This document shows positions 10,574 to 22,677 of a stretch of 64,000 nucleotides of DNA, in pieces (the stretch's first letter is position 1; each line of letters opens with the position of its first letter). Position numbers and translations under genes: made by a program. The stretch spans positions 41,798,189 through 41,862,188 of the forward strand of contig CM035163.1 in assembly GCA_020205615.1 (NCBI GenBank). The letters are read 5' to 3'. This stretch comes from Panax quinquefolius (taxonomy: Eukaryota; Streptophyta; Magnoliopsida; Apiales; Araliaceae). The notes beneath the pieces were generated by a model. That model was not told the origin of the DNA. It made no database searches and was given only the letters and a program-made list of their open reading frames with translations.

Positions 10574-10882
10574 AGTTACCATCAAACAAACATCCTGGGT
10601 TTTGGTTCATCAAATCACCAGTCATTCCGGTTTTTAGCCTTCTCTACATACTCTTCTTCCCCTCAGGGAAACATACACTTCAAGCAAGCAGCCTGGCTTC
10701 ACCTCAGTTCAAACATTTCACACAATTCCGGTTATCCTGAAGACGAGATTTAACCTCACTTTTCCACACCTGCAGTTTGTCCTGAACTTAGGATCAAACT
10801 TTCTTCCCCGTAGTCTATCTTGCACATAGGATTCATATCTATTCCCCACAGCTTAACCTGTACATGGGATCAAGATCTCTTC
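10574..10882 (+). other. Tat non-coding sequence downstream of pol
   Basis: These 309 bases lie between the pol stop and the left LTR of element B. A 60-codon frame is present but shows no recognisable domain. The sequence resumes after B at 19893. I see no gene here. Confidence 0.5.
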
Positions 10883-11814
10883 TGTGACGACCCCAAAATA
10901 GGTATACACCACACCCATTCTGAGTCGCCAAATACATGGTACAGAAACAACTACAATTTTATTATTACAACAGTAAAACTGTGAGTTTAAATACAAATAT
11001 TATCTTCTAGACAATATCTATACTCAAATAAATCCCCATCACATTTATTGATACATTATTTTACAAAAATGGTGAGGACTACTAAACAATCCTTTCTAAA
11101 ACCTTCATTCCATACCCCGACTAGTACTCGCTACATTCTCGCCTCCTGAGAAGAAAAATGGAACAACAAGGAAAAGGGTGAGCTCAACTAGCCCAGTAAA
11201 GAATACTATGACTAAGATAATATACAACAAATTATCGTTAGTCTCCAACAGGGAAAAATCTGATAGAATACAATAGACAACAAGTTTCAGATCAATATTC
11301 GCAGCGGAAATAATAATTCATAGAAGAGTTACGTAGAGAATGAAATCTACTATAATCTATGAATTTAACAGTCCATCATCAATATTTTATCCCTGTAACA
11401 TCAATCAATATTCATCTCAAATCAAATATTCATCTTTGCACTACAGGCCAAAGATATTCATCAATCGGTCATGTTCATCTCAACACCTGCTCATCTTTGC
11501 ACTACAGGCCAAAGATATTCTTCAGAAATCATTCATCTTTGCACTACAGGCCAAAGATATTCAATAATATCATCATTTAAGACTGAGGATGATGAAAAAT
11601 ATTTTTAAAGAAAACGAATCCAGTGAAACAAAAGAACAAGTATTATGGATTCGTACTTTAAACAATCCGAGTTCACAAATACTTCATAAATAATCATACT
11701 AAAGTAAAATTCAAGAATGATCAAAACATGGATACAATCAAAGCTAGTATCCAGAATAGATATTTTGGACGAAAAGAAGAAATTTTATTTTTCGATGAAT
11801 AAAGGCCGATATCG

Positions 11815-12020
11815 TGAATAGTCTCAGATATCGTGAATAGTCTTGATATCGTGAATAGTAACTCTCACACCAAAAGATAGAAATTCTACAAAAAACATCT
11901 TCACGCTTCATGAATAGTACTCGTGAATAGTAACTCGTGAATAGTAACTCATGAATAGTAACTCGTGAATAGTAACTCATGAATAGTAACTCGTGAATAG
12001 TAACTCATGAATAGTAACCC
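11815..12020 (-). repeat. 14-bp minisatellite in LTR B
   Basis: Tandem 14-bp units CTCGTGAATAGTAA and CTCATGAATAGTAA alternate, about ten copies, with looser GATATCGTGAATAGT units at the left. The right LTR has the same array at 18150-18350, and the D LTRs carry it on + (51840-52030, 58660-58855). Elements A and the solo LTR have unrelated repeats at the corresponding place. Confidence 0.8.
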
Positions 12021-13329
12021 CGACATGAAAAAGTTCCAAATTTGATAAAAACTTCAGATCAACATTTCAGCATAATGATATTGAAGAAATAATATCATTA
12101 CGAAAAAAAAAATATCCCTTACCTCAAAGAATCAGTACTTCGGAAGGAAAGGTCGAAAGTGATGCTGAATGAAACTTGTACTGAACAGCAACTCTCAAAG
12201 TATCTAAATACTCACAAAATACGCTCAATAATATAGAGAGAGAAAGAGAGAAAACTTTGTTTCTGGTGTGATTTTTAATTCTAACTTAGCCCTCTATTTA
12301 TAGGAAAATGTTAGCACGCCGAAGCAGACTTAACCTGCAACCTGATGGCTTTACCTGCTACTATTCCCACCCACCACATTTGAAAATTCAATTGAGCACA
12401 TTTCTCACCAACCAAAAGTGGGGCCCACCAATTCTAGAATTTTCCACCAAAATCATTTATAACCTAATTTCTGAATCAGTCACCTCTTAAAATTCATAAT
12501 AAATTATACGCTCATCGTTAACGGTTCAAAATTTATGGACATATACTCAACTTATATATGTATAACATATCCAAAAATTACAACGATCCAACGGTCGGAT
12601 TAAATATTATAACTCACACAATAAAGCTGTAATAATACCGATTTGATCTTTTAATACCTCCAATCCGACAAAATACAAATAAAACATCTCAGCATTAATT
12701 CCTTCATTAATAACCACATAAATAAATCCATCATTTATATTCATATAAATAAATATTTCCTTATCATATGAATCAATAATTAATTATTCACAAATAATAT
12801 TACGTAATCACATTTATGACAACCAGTCATTCCCGGAAGAGGGGCTTTCCAATAAGGATCTCTCTTCTTCGGGCGCGCAATTAGGTGACCAAACCTCTCC
12901 TTAGATGAACTTTCTAGACATTGCCAATAATGTTATCTAATAATATTATTCAAATAATATGAATTATTGATCCGATAATGGGAAATACCGCAAAGTTGAC
13001 AATTATTGAAACAAAGAATAATATAAAATACCAACGCAAAGAATTATTGAATCAATAAAATAAAATACTTGAGCAAGAATTCACCGTAAAAATTATTGAG
13101 TAGTGCCTTCTTACGTAAGGATCAATAATTCAACAATCACGTGCAATACCGTCTGTCTATCGTGCAACCACGCCAGACATCGTATTTTTAACCACCGGGT
13201 ATTCCAACAATCTTAATCTGTAATAACTACGCCGTTATTTATAACCACCCAAACTTTGTCGCTTTTCCTCATCCAATCGCTTTTCACATGGGGCCCACAC
13301 ATGGTCATCTTGTCAGTCATTTAATATTC

Positions 13330-13410
13330 CCAAACAGATCTGAATATTCCATGACCAAACGAATATTCCCGACAAGATTTAATATTCCACGACCAAACGA
13401 ATATTCCCCA
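13330..13410 (-). promoter_or_regulatory. Cluster of GAATATTC palindromes in U3 of LTR B
   Basis: GAATATTC occurs at 13342, 13361 and 13399, with TAATATTC variants between, each in a CCAAACGAATATTCCC-like frame. GAATATTC fits nGAAnnTTCn, the paired half-site of a heat shock element. It lies over 1 kb upstream of the TATA box, so a role in heat response is only a suggestion. The right LTR repeats it at 19687 and 19725. Confidence 0.3.
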
Positions 13411-13559
13411 CAAAAATTAATATTTTATAACCACTTGCTTATTTTGAAATATTTGCGTATTTAACCCTTAACTATCCACATTAATCAAATCAACCCTTAC
13501 TATTTCAAAATAATAAATAAAGGAAATTCCTTTTATTTAAAAAATTTCTGGGTCTTACA

Positions 13560-14920
13560 ACCTCCCTCCTTATGAAATTTCGTCCTCGAAATTGACGTAC
13601 GATTCGACAGTGTTTCAAAAGGTGAGGATACCTCGCTTTCATTTCCGCTTTCCAATTCCCGTGTCATTTCTCTATAAAGCATGATTCCTCCACAAAACTT
13701 TAACTTGTGGTATGACCTTTCATGGCGTAGGACATGCTCCTTCCTATCCAAAATCTTGACAGTACCTCCTCATACGTTAAGTCTTCTACTATCTCGTCCT
13801 GGTTCTAACTCTATAACGTGGTTCGGGTCTTTCACATATTTATGAAGTACCGATATGTGAAACACATTATGAACACGAGACATACTTAGAAGAGGTAACG
13901 CAAGTCTATAGGCTACATTTCCTACTCTCGGTCAAGAATTTGAAATGGACCAATAAATCGTGGATTGAGCTTTCCTCTCTTCCTAAATCTTGTAACTCCT
14001 TTCATGGAGCAACTCGCAACAATACATGATCCCCTACATTAAATTCCACGTCCTTTCGATGAAGATCCGCATAACTCTTTTGTCGATCTTGTGCCGCTTT
14101 GTATACGTTGTCGAATCATTTGGATCTTTTCAAAGAGTCATACGTATTAACTTTCGGGTCCCAACAATGTTGCTTCACCCACCTCATCCCAACATATTGG
14201 AGAACGACATTTTCGTCCCATATAATGCTTCAAATGGAGCTACACCTATACTTGCCGATAACTGCATTGTTGTAGGAGAATTCCACCAATGGTAAATACT
14301 TATCCTAACCGCCCTTGAAGTCTAGGACACGTAGTCTTAATATATCTTCAAGAGTTTGAATAGTCCTCTCTCGATTGTCCGTCTGCTTGGGATGGTATGC
14401 CAAACTAAATCGCAAATTGTGCCCATAGCTTTTTGCAAGCTAACCCAAAATCTTGAAGTGAATCTTGGGTCACGATCCAAAACTATGGATACAGGCATGC
14501 CATACAACCTCACAATCTCATTTACGTACATACTAGCAAGACGCTCAAGGAATAAGTCTCCCAGATATCGGCAAGAAGAAATGAGCAGATTTGGTTAATC
14601 TATCAACAATAACCCAAATAAGATTGATGCCTTGAGAAACCGTAGGGAAGACCCGTAACGAAATCCATGGTAATATGTTCCCACTTCCATTTCGGAATCT
14701 CAAGTGGTTGCAACGGACCCTTAGGTACTAGATGCTCGCCTTTACACGCTTAAGTTTAAACACATTGAGATAAACTTTGCAATCTCTCTCTTCATATTGT
14801 TCCACCAAAATGTATGTCAAGATCACGATACATTTTAGTACTTCCAGATGGATTGCAAATGGTGTATTGTGTGCCTCCATCATAATCTTGTACTTCAAAT
14901 CGTAGTCGTTAGGAACACAA
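13560..14920 (-). pseudogene. Element B integrase and chromodomain
   Basis: Reading leftward on minus: the zinc-finger region is near 14900-14740, the core is open at 14531-14337 (MYVNEIVRLYGMP, DRDPRFTSRFW with the second catalytic Asp), then a degenerate Glu region. The GPF/Y-like tail is at about 13990-13900 and the chromodomain end is open at 13751-13533. Several frameshifts are present, many at CAG/CTG relative to D. The polypurine tract directly precedes the LTR. Integrase inserts the element cDNA; the chromodomain is thought to target heterochromatin. Confidence 0.7.
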
Positions 14921-15059
14921 AGTCTAGAGTGGACTCAAGTATTCCTTCTTCATCAATTCTCGCTTAATAGCTCCTTCTTGTACTTTCTTCTTCATACGCA
15001 TCGCCCGGCCTGGTGGCTTGAATACTTTAACTTTATCGATTAAAGTCGATTATACTCAG

Positions 15060-15760
15060 ATATCATCACGCATCAGATATCATCACGTGGGTACCTAGAG
15101 TTTTCATCTCCATCTCTATTATTTGTAAATTATACTGAAATTAGTCTTTGACAATATCGTACTTCGTGATTGTATACGATCTTCTATTCAACACGCCGCC
15201 TACCACGCTCGCTTTTCCGGGATGGCATGGTCGTAACATGTCTTTGAAATGAGTCTCCTCTTGAGTTCTTCAAGCTCTTACCACATTCCTTGCTCCATTT
15301 GAATTTTGTATCTCTACGAGTCACCACAAGTTAATGGAATAGCGATTCGAGAATATCCTTCAACGAATCTCCGATAATAGCCAACTAAGCCTCAAAGCTA
15401 CGTATTTCGATTACCGAATTTAGGTTGTTCTCAATCGCGTGACTCATATCCCAATCTTGGATAAAGACGTCACAATAACACCTATCGCTTTACTATCGCA
15501 TCTAATATGACGTCCCCTATAGAGAGTCTGGCTTAGGTGAATTCCACAAAGGAAGTCACAAGATAAAGGCTCAGGTACCAAATTCTATAGTTGAATTTTT
15601 AACTCCTGAAGTTCAATAGGAGCCATTCGATATGAGATTTTAGAAATGAGTTTTGTACCGGGTTCAAAGTCGATACAAAATTTAATATCAGGCTTTGGGA
15701 GTAAGCCAAGAAATTCTTCAGGAAATACATCAGGAAAAATCAATAACAACAGAATATTAT
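15060..15760 (-). pseudogene. Element B RT/RNase H remnant with family-wide deletion
   Basis: It matches 54885-55580 and 61650-62340 of D on the opposite strand. It contains the pre-RT end, a scrap of the RT thumb/connection (GYYRRFVE-type) and the RNase H end (VLSRRSY-type), joined where 'ccatgccatcc' meets 'aaaagcga' (15210-15235). No YVDD box and no RNase H active site are present. The identical joint in three copies means the deletion predates their spread. Confidence 0.65.
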
Positions 15761-16230
15761 TCAAATCGACGATCTTTATTCAAATCCATAACATGGACTA
15801 AGAAAATTTGACATCCGTAATAAACGAATGACTTCATGGCTTGATATGAAAATGTTTGACTACAATGGTTTGATTGCTTGAATTCAATAACAAAGTTGCT
15901 TAGGAATATGAAAACTAACAACCTTACAAAAGCAATCAATTTGGCATGATGAGTAGTTAACCTTAAAATCACATCAAAAGCAAATATCTCTATAGAAATA
16001 AGGTTAACGGTGTAATGTGATAGTGCCAACCTCAATCAAGCAAGATTTCTAAACAACGGATGTAATGAAAGTTTCTCTAACTGAGTCTCCATAAATAGGT
16101 CAAAGTCTAATTTCTCCGTTGTCAAGTTCAAACGCTGAGCGCAAGAAAGAGAGATAAAAGAATGGGTAGAACCCAGATCTAGTAAGGTATAAACTTCGCA
16201 AGAATTTATAATTAACTAACCCGCAAGCTA
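15757..16230 (-). pseudogene. Element B aspartic protease
   Basis: On the minus strand it reads from a [14 protein letters not shown] active site near 16180 through VNLISIEIFAFDVIL (open at 16035-15757) to the FDVILRLTTHHA region. The catalytic triplet is DLG, not DTG. A frameshift near 16040 splits the domain. It cuts Gag-Pol precursors in an intact element. Confidence 0.6.
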
Positions 16231-17222
16231 ATTTCGTTCGTTTCCTTGCATTTTGACCGTCACGACAAACGCTTCTTCCGTGAATCGTTAACTTTGACTT
16301 TTCTGTATCCGCCTCTGGTGCCAACGTCCCAACTGGACTTGATTTCGCTATAGGACAAAATCGAGCTATGTGACCATCTTTTCCACAACTAAAACATACC
16401 TTGGAAGGCTTTGAACAGTTTGACCTTATATGTCCCTCCTCTCCGCATCTGTAGCATCTAACTGGCGATCGTTCTCTTCCCCTAGAATTTGTTGCTGGTG
16501 TTGATGCTGCTGCCGACGTCTTCCCGTCATTGTTAAATCTTCTCTTTTTAGATTGGACATCTCTTTCCATAATGTCAACGCTATCGTATGCGGCTTTTAC
16601 CCATGCATCACTCATTCTCACTCGTTCGCTTATTTCTTCTTTCATCTCGATTCGACTTTATCATCTTATACTCGCCAAAGAGTGCTTCATTCTCAAGCAT
16701 CACATATCGGGTAACACAAGCTTGAATCGTTGCATTCTTTTTTCCACGACGCCTCGCAATTCTTCACTTTTCTTCTTCTAACTCATGAATATGATTTTGC
16801 AATTCTATATTTTGATCATAAAATACCTCTAATAAACTCTCTTCAATACCTCTTCTTCCTCTTCTTCCTCACTCTCAAATTTGTTACATCTGCGATTATC
16901 TCTAAAAAACTATCAATTCTTCACTCACCACACGGATATCTCTTATTCCTTCTTACTTTGACATCACATTATCCTCGGTTGGCGATTAGAGGTGTCTCCA
17001 CGATCTCATTCACTCCATCATAATATTCTCGACGACATTCTCAAATCTTGTCATAAAATAAGGGTTAATTAAGGAAATCAATATATCACATAATATCCCT
17101 ATATACCGACCAACTAACAAATAAGCTTAGGTAGGACACACTAGCGAAGGATTTACTCGCTCTCCCTCCTAGTTCTATTCCCCATCTCCGCCAGAGATCA
17201 TATCCCTAAGCTCGATATTAAC
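16100..17222 (-). pseudogene. Element B gag with two CCHC zinc knuckles
   Basis: The 181-codon minus frame 16645-16100 carries two well-formed knuckles, [14 protein letters not shown] and [14 protein letters not shown] (CX2CX4HX4C), after a basic KKRRFNNDG stretch. They bind the RNA genome in the particle. The segment 16650-17222, next to the 5' LTR, holds the primer region and a short leader. The N-terminal matrix/capsid half of gag seen in D is much reduced. The start codon cannot be fixed. Confidence 0.7.
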
Positions 17223-19887
17223 CGCGACGCCCCCCCAAAATAGGTATACACCACACCCATTCTCGAGTCGCCAAATACATGGTACGTAAAACAACTACAA
17301 TTTTATTATTACAACAAAGAAAGCTGTGAGTTTAAATACAAATATTATCTTCTAGACAATATCTATACTCAAATAAATCCCCATCACATTTATTGATACA
17401 TTATTTTACAAAAATGGTGAGGACTACTAAACAATCCTTTCTAAAACCTTCATTCCATACCCCCGACTAGTACTCGCTACATTCTCGCCTCCCGAGAAGA
17501 AAAATGGAACAACAAGGAAAAGGGTGAGCTCAACTAGCCCAAGAAGAATACTATGACTAAGATAATATACAACAAATTATCGTTAGTCTCCAACAGGAAA
17601 AATCGATAGAATACAATAGACAACAAGTTTCGGATCAATATTCGCAAATGAAATAATAATTCATAAAAGAGTTACGTAGAGAATGAAATCTACTATAATC
17701 TATGAATTTAACAGGTCCATCATCAATATTTTATCCTCGTAACATCAATCAATATTCATCTCAAATCAAATATTCATCTTTGCACTACAGCCAAAGATAT
17801 TCATCAATCGGTCCATGTTCATCTCAACACTGCTCATCTTTGCACTACTGTGCCAAAGATATTCTTCAGAAATCATTCATCTTTTTCTACAGCCAAAGAT
17901 ATTCAATAATATCATCATTTAAGACCGAGGATGATGAAAAATATTTTTAAAGAAAACGAATCCAAAGATTGAAACAAAAGAACAAGTATTATGGATTCGT
18001 ACTTTAAACAATCCGAAGTTCACAAATACTTCATAAATAATCATATCAAGTAAAATTCAAGAATGATCAAAACATGGATATAATCAAAGCTAGTATCCGA
18101 GAATAGATATTTTGACGAAAAAGAAGAAATTTTATTTTTCGATGAATAGTCTTAGATATCGTGAATAGTCTTGAGTATACGTGAATAGTAACTTCACACC
18201 AAAAGATAGAAATTCCACAAAAACATCTTCACGCTTCATGAATAGTACTCGTGAATAGTAACTCGTGAATAGTAACTCATGAATAGTAACTCGTGAATAG
18301 TAACTCATGAATAGTAACTCGTGAATAAGTAACTCATGAATAGTAACCCCGACATGAAAAAGTTCCAAATTTGATAAAACTTCGATCAACATTTCAAAGA
18401 TAATGATATTGAAGAAATAATATCATTACGAAAAAAATAATATCCCTTACCTCAAAGAATCAAGATTACTTGAAAGGAAAGGTCGAAAGTGATGTTTGAA
18501 TGAAACTTGTAATCAATAAAGAACTCTCAAAGTATCTAAATACTCACAAAATACGCTCAATAATATAGAGAGAAAGAGAAAACTTTGTTTACGGTGTGAT
18601 TTTCAATTCTAACTTAGCCTCTATTTATAGAAAATGTTAAGACGCCAGAAGCATTTTAACTCGCAACCCTGATGGCTTTACTCGCTACTATTCCCACCCA
18701 CCACATTTGAAAATTCAATTGAGCACATTTCTCACCAACCAAAAAGTGGGGCCCACCAATTCTAGAATTTTCCACCAAAATCATTTATAACCTAATTTTA
18801 CGAATCACCACCTCTTAAAATTCATAATAAATTATACGCTCATCTTTAATTGGTTCAAAATTTGTGGACATATACTCAACTTATATATGTATAACATATC
18901 CAAAAATTACAACGATCCAACGGTTTGGATTAAATATTATAACTCACACAATAAAGTCAGTAATAATACCGATTTGATCTTTTAATACCTCCAATCGACA
19001 AAATACAAATAAAACATCTCAAAGATTAATTCCTTCATTAATAACCACATAAATAAATCCATCATTTATATTCATATAAATAAATATTTCCTTATCATAT
19101 GAATCAATAATTAATTATTCACAAATAATATTACGTAATCACATTTATGATGACCAGTCGCTCTCAGAAAGAGGGGCTTTCCAATAAGGATCTCTCCTCA
19201 TCGGGCGCCCAATTAGGTGACCAAACCTCTCCTTAGATGTAACTTTCTATACATTGCCAATAATGTTATCTAATAATATTATTCAAATAATATGAATTAT
19301 TGATCCGATAATGGGAAATACTTGCAAAATGATAATTATCAAACAAAGAATAATATAAAATACCAACGCAAAGAATTATTGAATCAATAAAATAAAATAA
19401 TCGAATAGTAATTATCGTAACAATTATTGAGTAGTGCCTTTTACGTAAGGATCAATAATTCAACAATACTTGTAATACCGTGTACTCTCAAGTGCGACCA
19501 CGCCAGACATCGTATTTTAACCACCGGTATTCCAATACCTTAATTGAAACAACTACGCCAAGTATTTATAACCACCCAAACTTTGTCGCTTTCCTCATCC
19601 AATCGCTTTCCGTTATGGGGCCCACACATGGTCGCTACCAGTCATTTAATATTCCCCGACAAAGATTTAATATTCCATGACCAAACGAATATTCCCGACA
19701 GCATTTAATATTCCACGACCAAACGAATATTCCCCGACAAAAATGAATATTTTATAACCACTTGCTTATTTTGAAATATTTGCGTGATTTAACCCTTAAC
19801 TATCCACATTAATCAAATCAACCCTTACTATTTCAAAATAATAAATAAAGGAAATTCCTTTTATTTAAAAAAATTTCGAGTCTTACA
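17223..19887 (-). repeat. 5' LTR of element B (right copy)
   Basis: It is 2665 bp. It matches 10883-13559 end to end. Its left end reads CGCGACGCCC instead of TGTGACG, and dozens of small differences lie at CAG and CTG of the other copy (for example TGGTACAG versus TGGTACGT, CCCTGT versus CCTCGT). TATA box 18621-18629 on minus. The right end TCTTACA is followed by TCTTC, the target duplication. Confidence 0.88.
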
Positions 19888-20723
19888 TCTTCCCCAGATT
19901 ACCACCGCATACGGACCCCCACTTTTCACCATTCGCTTACGAGGGTGAACTACGTCGACCTCATCTCCCCGATACCTGGGAGTACGTAGGCAACCATATT
20001 CTATATGGCCCGGTCGCAATAAAAAAAACCAAAAAATACTTCTACACCCTTCTGCCTTTCACATTCAGCGTTGAACCTCTTACACCAGGTTTGAACTACA
20101 CAGACTTGATCTCCTCTTCAATAGGAGTACGTAGGCAGCCATTCATGGTTCAGTTTAACCCCTACCAGAACAAAACTACTTGTCACATGGTACTGGGATC
20201 AACTTTCAATTCACCACATTTCATCGGTTTCAGATCAAAGAGATGGAATTAACCAACTTCTTCTCATGAATAGAAGATTCGGCAACCATCTAAGCTGCGA
20301 TCGTGCCTCGAAGAGCAATACCAATCCATAAGAGATGGAATTAACTAGGCTTCTCATGAATAGAAGTACTGGCGACCATCTGTGGTGCGGTCAATCTCAG
20401 AGAGGAAAAGCCACTTTCCTCTCCACTTTTTCCATACAGATACCAGTCCCAAGACACCAAAGATGGTAGGGATATACAGAAATCAATGATCCGTTTTGAG
20501 AGATCCTGCGACATCTCAATGTCCGCCTATCAAGGATAAGTTCAGAATGCATCAAGATAACAAGGCCCTGAAGAAACAGGCAAATATCAAGCAAGTATCA
20601 AGACACAACTAAAGGGAAGTGGATCAAAATATATTTCCCTGCCATACATAATACTGTTTGATATATACATATATGTTGTACATGACAAAATGGCTAAGCT
20701 AGTCTGTGCAGGAAAATATAAAG
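19888..20723 (+). other. Tat non-coding region between pol and antisense ORFs
   Basis: The first five bases are the B target duplication. GGAGTACGTAGGCARCCAT occurs twice (about 19980 and 20125), and a block of about 90 bp with AGAGATGGAATTAAC and TTCTCATGAATAGAAG is tandemly repeated (20238-20300, 20328-20395). No gene is seen. Tat elements often have such repeats downstream of pol. Confidence 0.55.
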
Positions 20724-22443
20724 CTATCTACGGATCAGGTCCAACATAGCCTCCCTCTGTGAAGAAGGAGGTAAAGCTGCAAGATCCTGCTCAATGGCAT
20801 CTACACGAGCTAGCAGATCAGAGGCCAACTGCATGGTGACATAATGTCCATCAATGTAGGCACTCATGTCGGCAAAAGTGACAGCCATCTCGGATCGTAT
20901 GGAAGTACTATCCGCAATGGCCACATCCCTAATAGATAAGGCGGCATCCCGCTCCACAATCATGGCATCCATGGCTGATCTAGCCTTATCCCTCTCTAAC
21001 AGAGCGGTGTCTCTCCCATCAAGAGCTGTCAACATCGCGGCCCTAGCCTGATCTCTCTCATAGGTTATCAGATGTAAGCTCTGCTCCAAATGATGTGCTG
21101 AATACTGAGTAACAGTAGCACTAGGGGTGGGAGAATCCATCACAAATGTTGGCAGCCCAGCAGTCAAATCCTCCTCGATAGGAATATCAGCCTCCTCCAT
21201 AGGCTCCTCATCGTCGTAATCAATATCCTGCACTGTGGATACTACCATAGTCGATGCAGTCTCTGTCTACATCCATGCGGAATACTCTGCAGAATAACCC
21301 GGATGACTGACAGAAAACTCAGCCAACTCTCGCTGATCCCAACAGGCATACAACCTGGATCTGTCCTCTGCTGATAGACGGTGCGAAGTAAAATGCTAAC
21401 TCACTGTCCCCTCAAATGGGTGAAAATCCTAAAATTGGTCAAACTGACACATCACGGCTAGTGGGTGGTAGGTAGTCATCCCTCTCAAACCAGCTAGAGG
21501 TAGATAATCCATGCCCGGAGCATGAGTAATGAAGTTGTAAGGTGAACTAAGCCGTGAACACGGCAATATAGAGAATGGATCTCCGATCCCTGCCAGGAAA
21601 GCTGACCAAGACGCAGCATTTGTGCACTTCGCAGGTTGGAAGGAGTAGGACATGGCTATATCATGGGTGAAACAATACCCATGCCGTCTGAATGTGCCCA
21701 TCGGTCTCAAGTGTGACATAAACCACACGCATAACACGATCGAAGCTACTCATGAACACTCCTCACGGATCGGTCAAAGAAGATGTAGTCGACCTCGTAG
21801 TCTCTGTGATGATCATCGATATGATGGTATGACCCTCCCTGAGAGCTCTCACTGCCAAAATGACGCCGATATCCAGCTCATCCATATATCGCGGCATGTA
21901 GACGTATGACAATACGCACAACAGCAATACATCCACTCTGGCTGAACGCCAATGGTCCTCCGGTGTGGTGAAATCCCCGGAATACCGTACATAACTATCC
22001 TCAAAGCCAAATCTGTCCAACAGAAAACACTGGGATATCACGTGGCCGGATGTAATCTCATCCTTAACCACTCTACGTCTCAATCCGGTGATGGTCATGA
22101 ACTGCCTACTCATGTCTCTAATCGCCATATGCACGCAAGGTCTGTCCAGCGGCAGCATCGTCAATCGTGCATACTCCTCCAAAGTAAGAGTCAACTCCTG
22201 GGTCCCAAATCGGAAAACCTGTCTCTCCGATACCCAGTGCTCCAACATACCATCCACCAATCCTGTGGGAACCTGAAACATCAACAAGGTCATAAGGTCT
22301 TTGCAAAGAATCATCTCTGATCACCACATCGTCTGTGGTGACATGCTATCATACCATGAGCGTATACCAGATGCCACCAAACATGGTGGGGTATGATCAA
22401 TACGGCTAACTGTCGAAGAAGACATCTGTACGGGCCGTGTCAT
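20724..22443 (-). pseudogene. Antisense ORF 2 of the Tat element, plant mobile domain/DUF7745-like with C-terminal coiled coil
   Basis: It starts at ATG 22443 (MTRPVQMSSSTVSRID). An N-terminal domain is open at 22314-21763 with W-x(4)-F-x-FG and ELTLTLEEYARLTMLPL, then DEITSGHVISQCF and a hydrophobic stretch. This pattern is that of plant mobile domain or DUF7745-type proteins. A TGA (Arg-to-stop type) and a frameshift follow near 21760-21740, with coding resuming at 21737-21429. The last 174 codons (21248-20724) are acidic, then heptad-like and rich in Ala/Arg/Asp (ERDAALSIRD), ending DLIRR-stop. The function in Tat elements is unknown. Not sure whether it was ever spliced to ORF 1. Confidence 0.6.
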
Positions 22444-22677
22444 AAGATCATCCAGGGGTCAATGTTGAACATCTCTGGACATACATACATATGCATAACA
22501 TAATAACATGCATGATACAATAGATGGCAATATGATATAGGGAATGGAAAACTGTACAGACATTCCTAAGTATATCATCATCTAATACATCTCTGTACAG
22601 CTAAAATACAGGGAAAGGGGGCGAAGCTACCCAACGTCTAACAAAGGCCTATTGAAAGAGATAGCAAGAAATACACA
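22444..22677 (-). other. Spacer between the two antisense ORFs
   Basis: These 234 bases are AT-rich with ATGCATAACATAATAACATGC-like low-complexity sequence. They hold no coding features. They could contain the promoter or poly(A) region of the antisense unit. Confidence 0.3.

Larger units (their letters stand above)
10883..13559 (-). repeat. 3' LTR of element B (left copy)
   Basis: It is 2677 bp. On + it opens TGTGACGACCCC and closes GGGTCTTACA. The right boundary adjoins the reverse complement of the family polypurine tract (ACCTCCCTCCTTAT). It includes the TATA box at 12294-12302, the CTCGTGAATAGTAA minisatellite at 11815-12020 and the CAAAGATAT repeats at 11430-11560. Confidence 0.9.
10883..19887 (-). 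mobile_element. Chromovirus (Tekay-like) element B, complete ends, minus strand
   Basis: The 9005-bp element has LTRs at 10883-13559 and 17223-19887 and an internal region of 3663 bp read on the minus strand. It is flanked by a perfect 5-bp target duplication TCTTC (10878-10882 and 19888-19892). This proves insertion as a unit into the Tat 3' region. The internal order on the minus strand is leader, gag, protease, RT/RNase H remnants, integrase, chromodomain, polypurine tract. The left LTR keeps CAG/CTG where the right LTR is scrambled. Confidence 0.9.

Noticed and set aside
11340..11980. Repeat-peptide ORFs on both strands (HYRPK, SYYSRVTIHELL)
   Set aside because: These are translations of the LTR B minisatellites; the same occurs at 17702-18392.
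21652..22327. Plus-strand ORFs of 62-122 codons over the antisense ORF 2
   Set aside because: The minus frame carries the plant mobile domain-like motifs; the plus frames have none.
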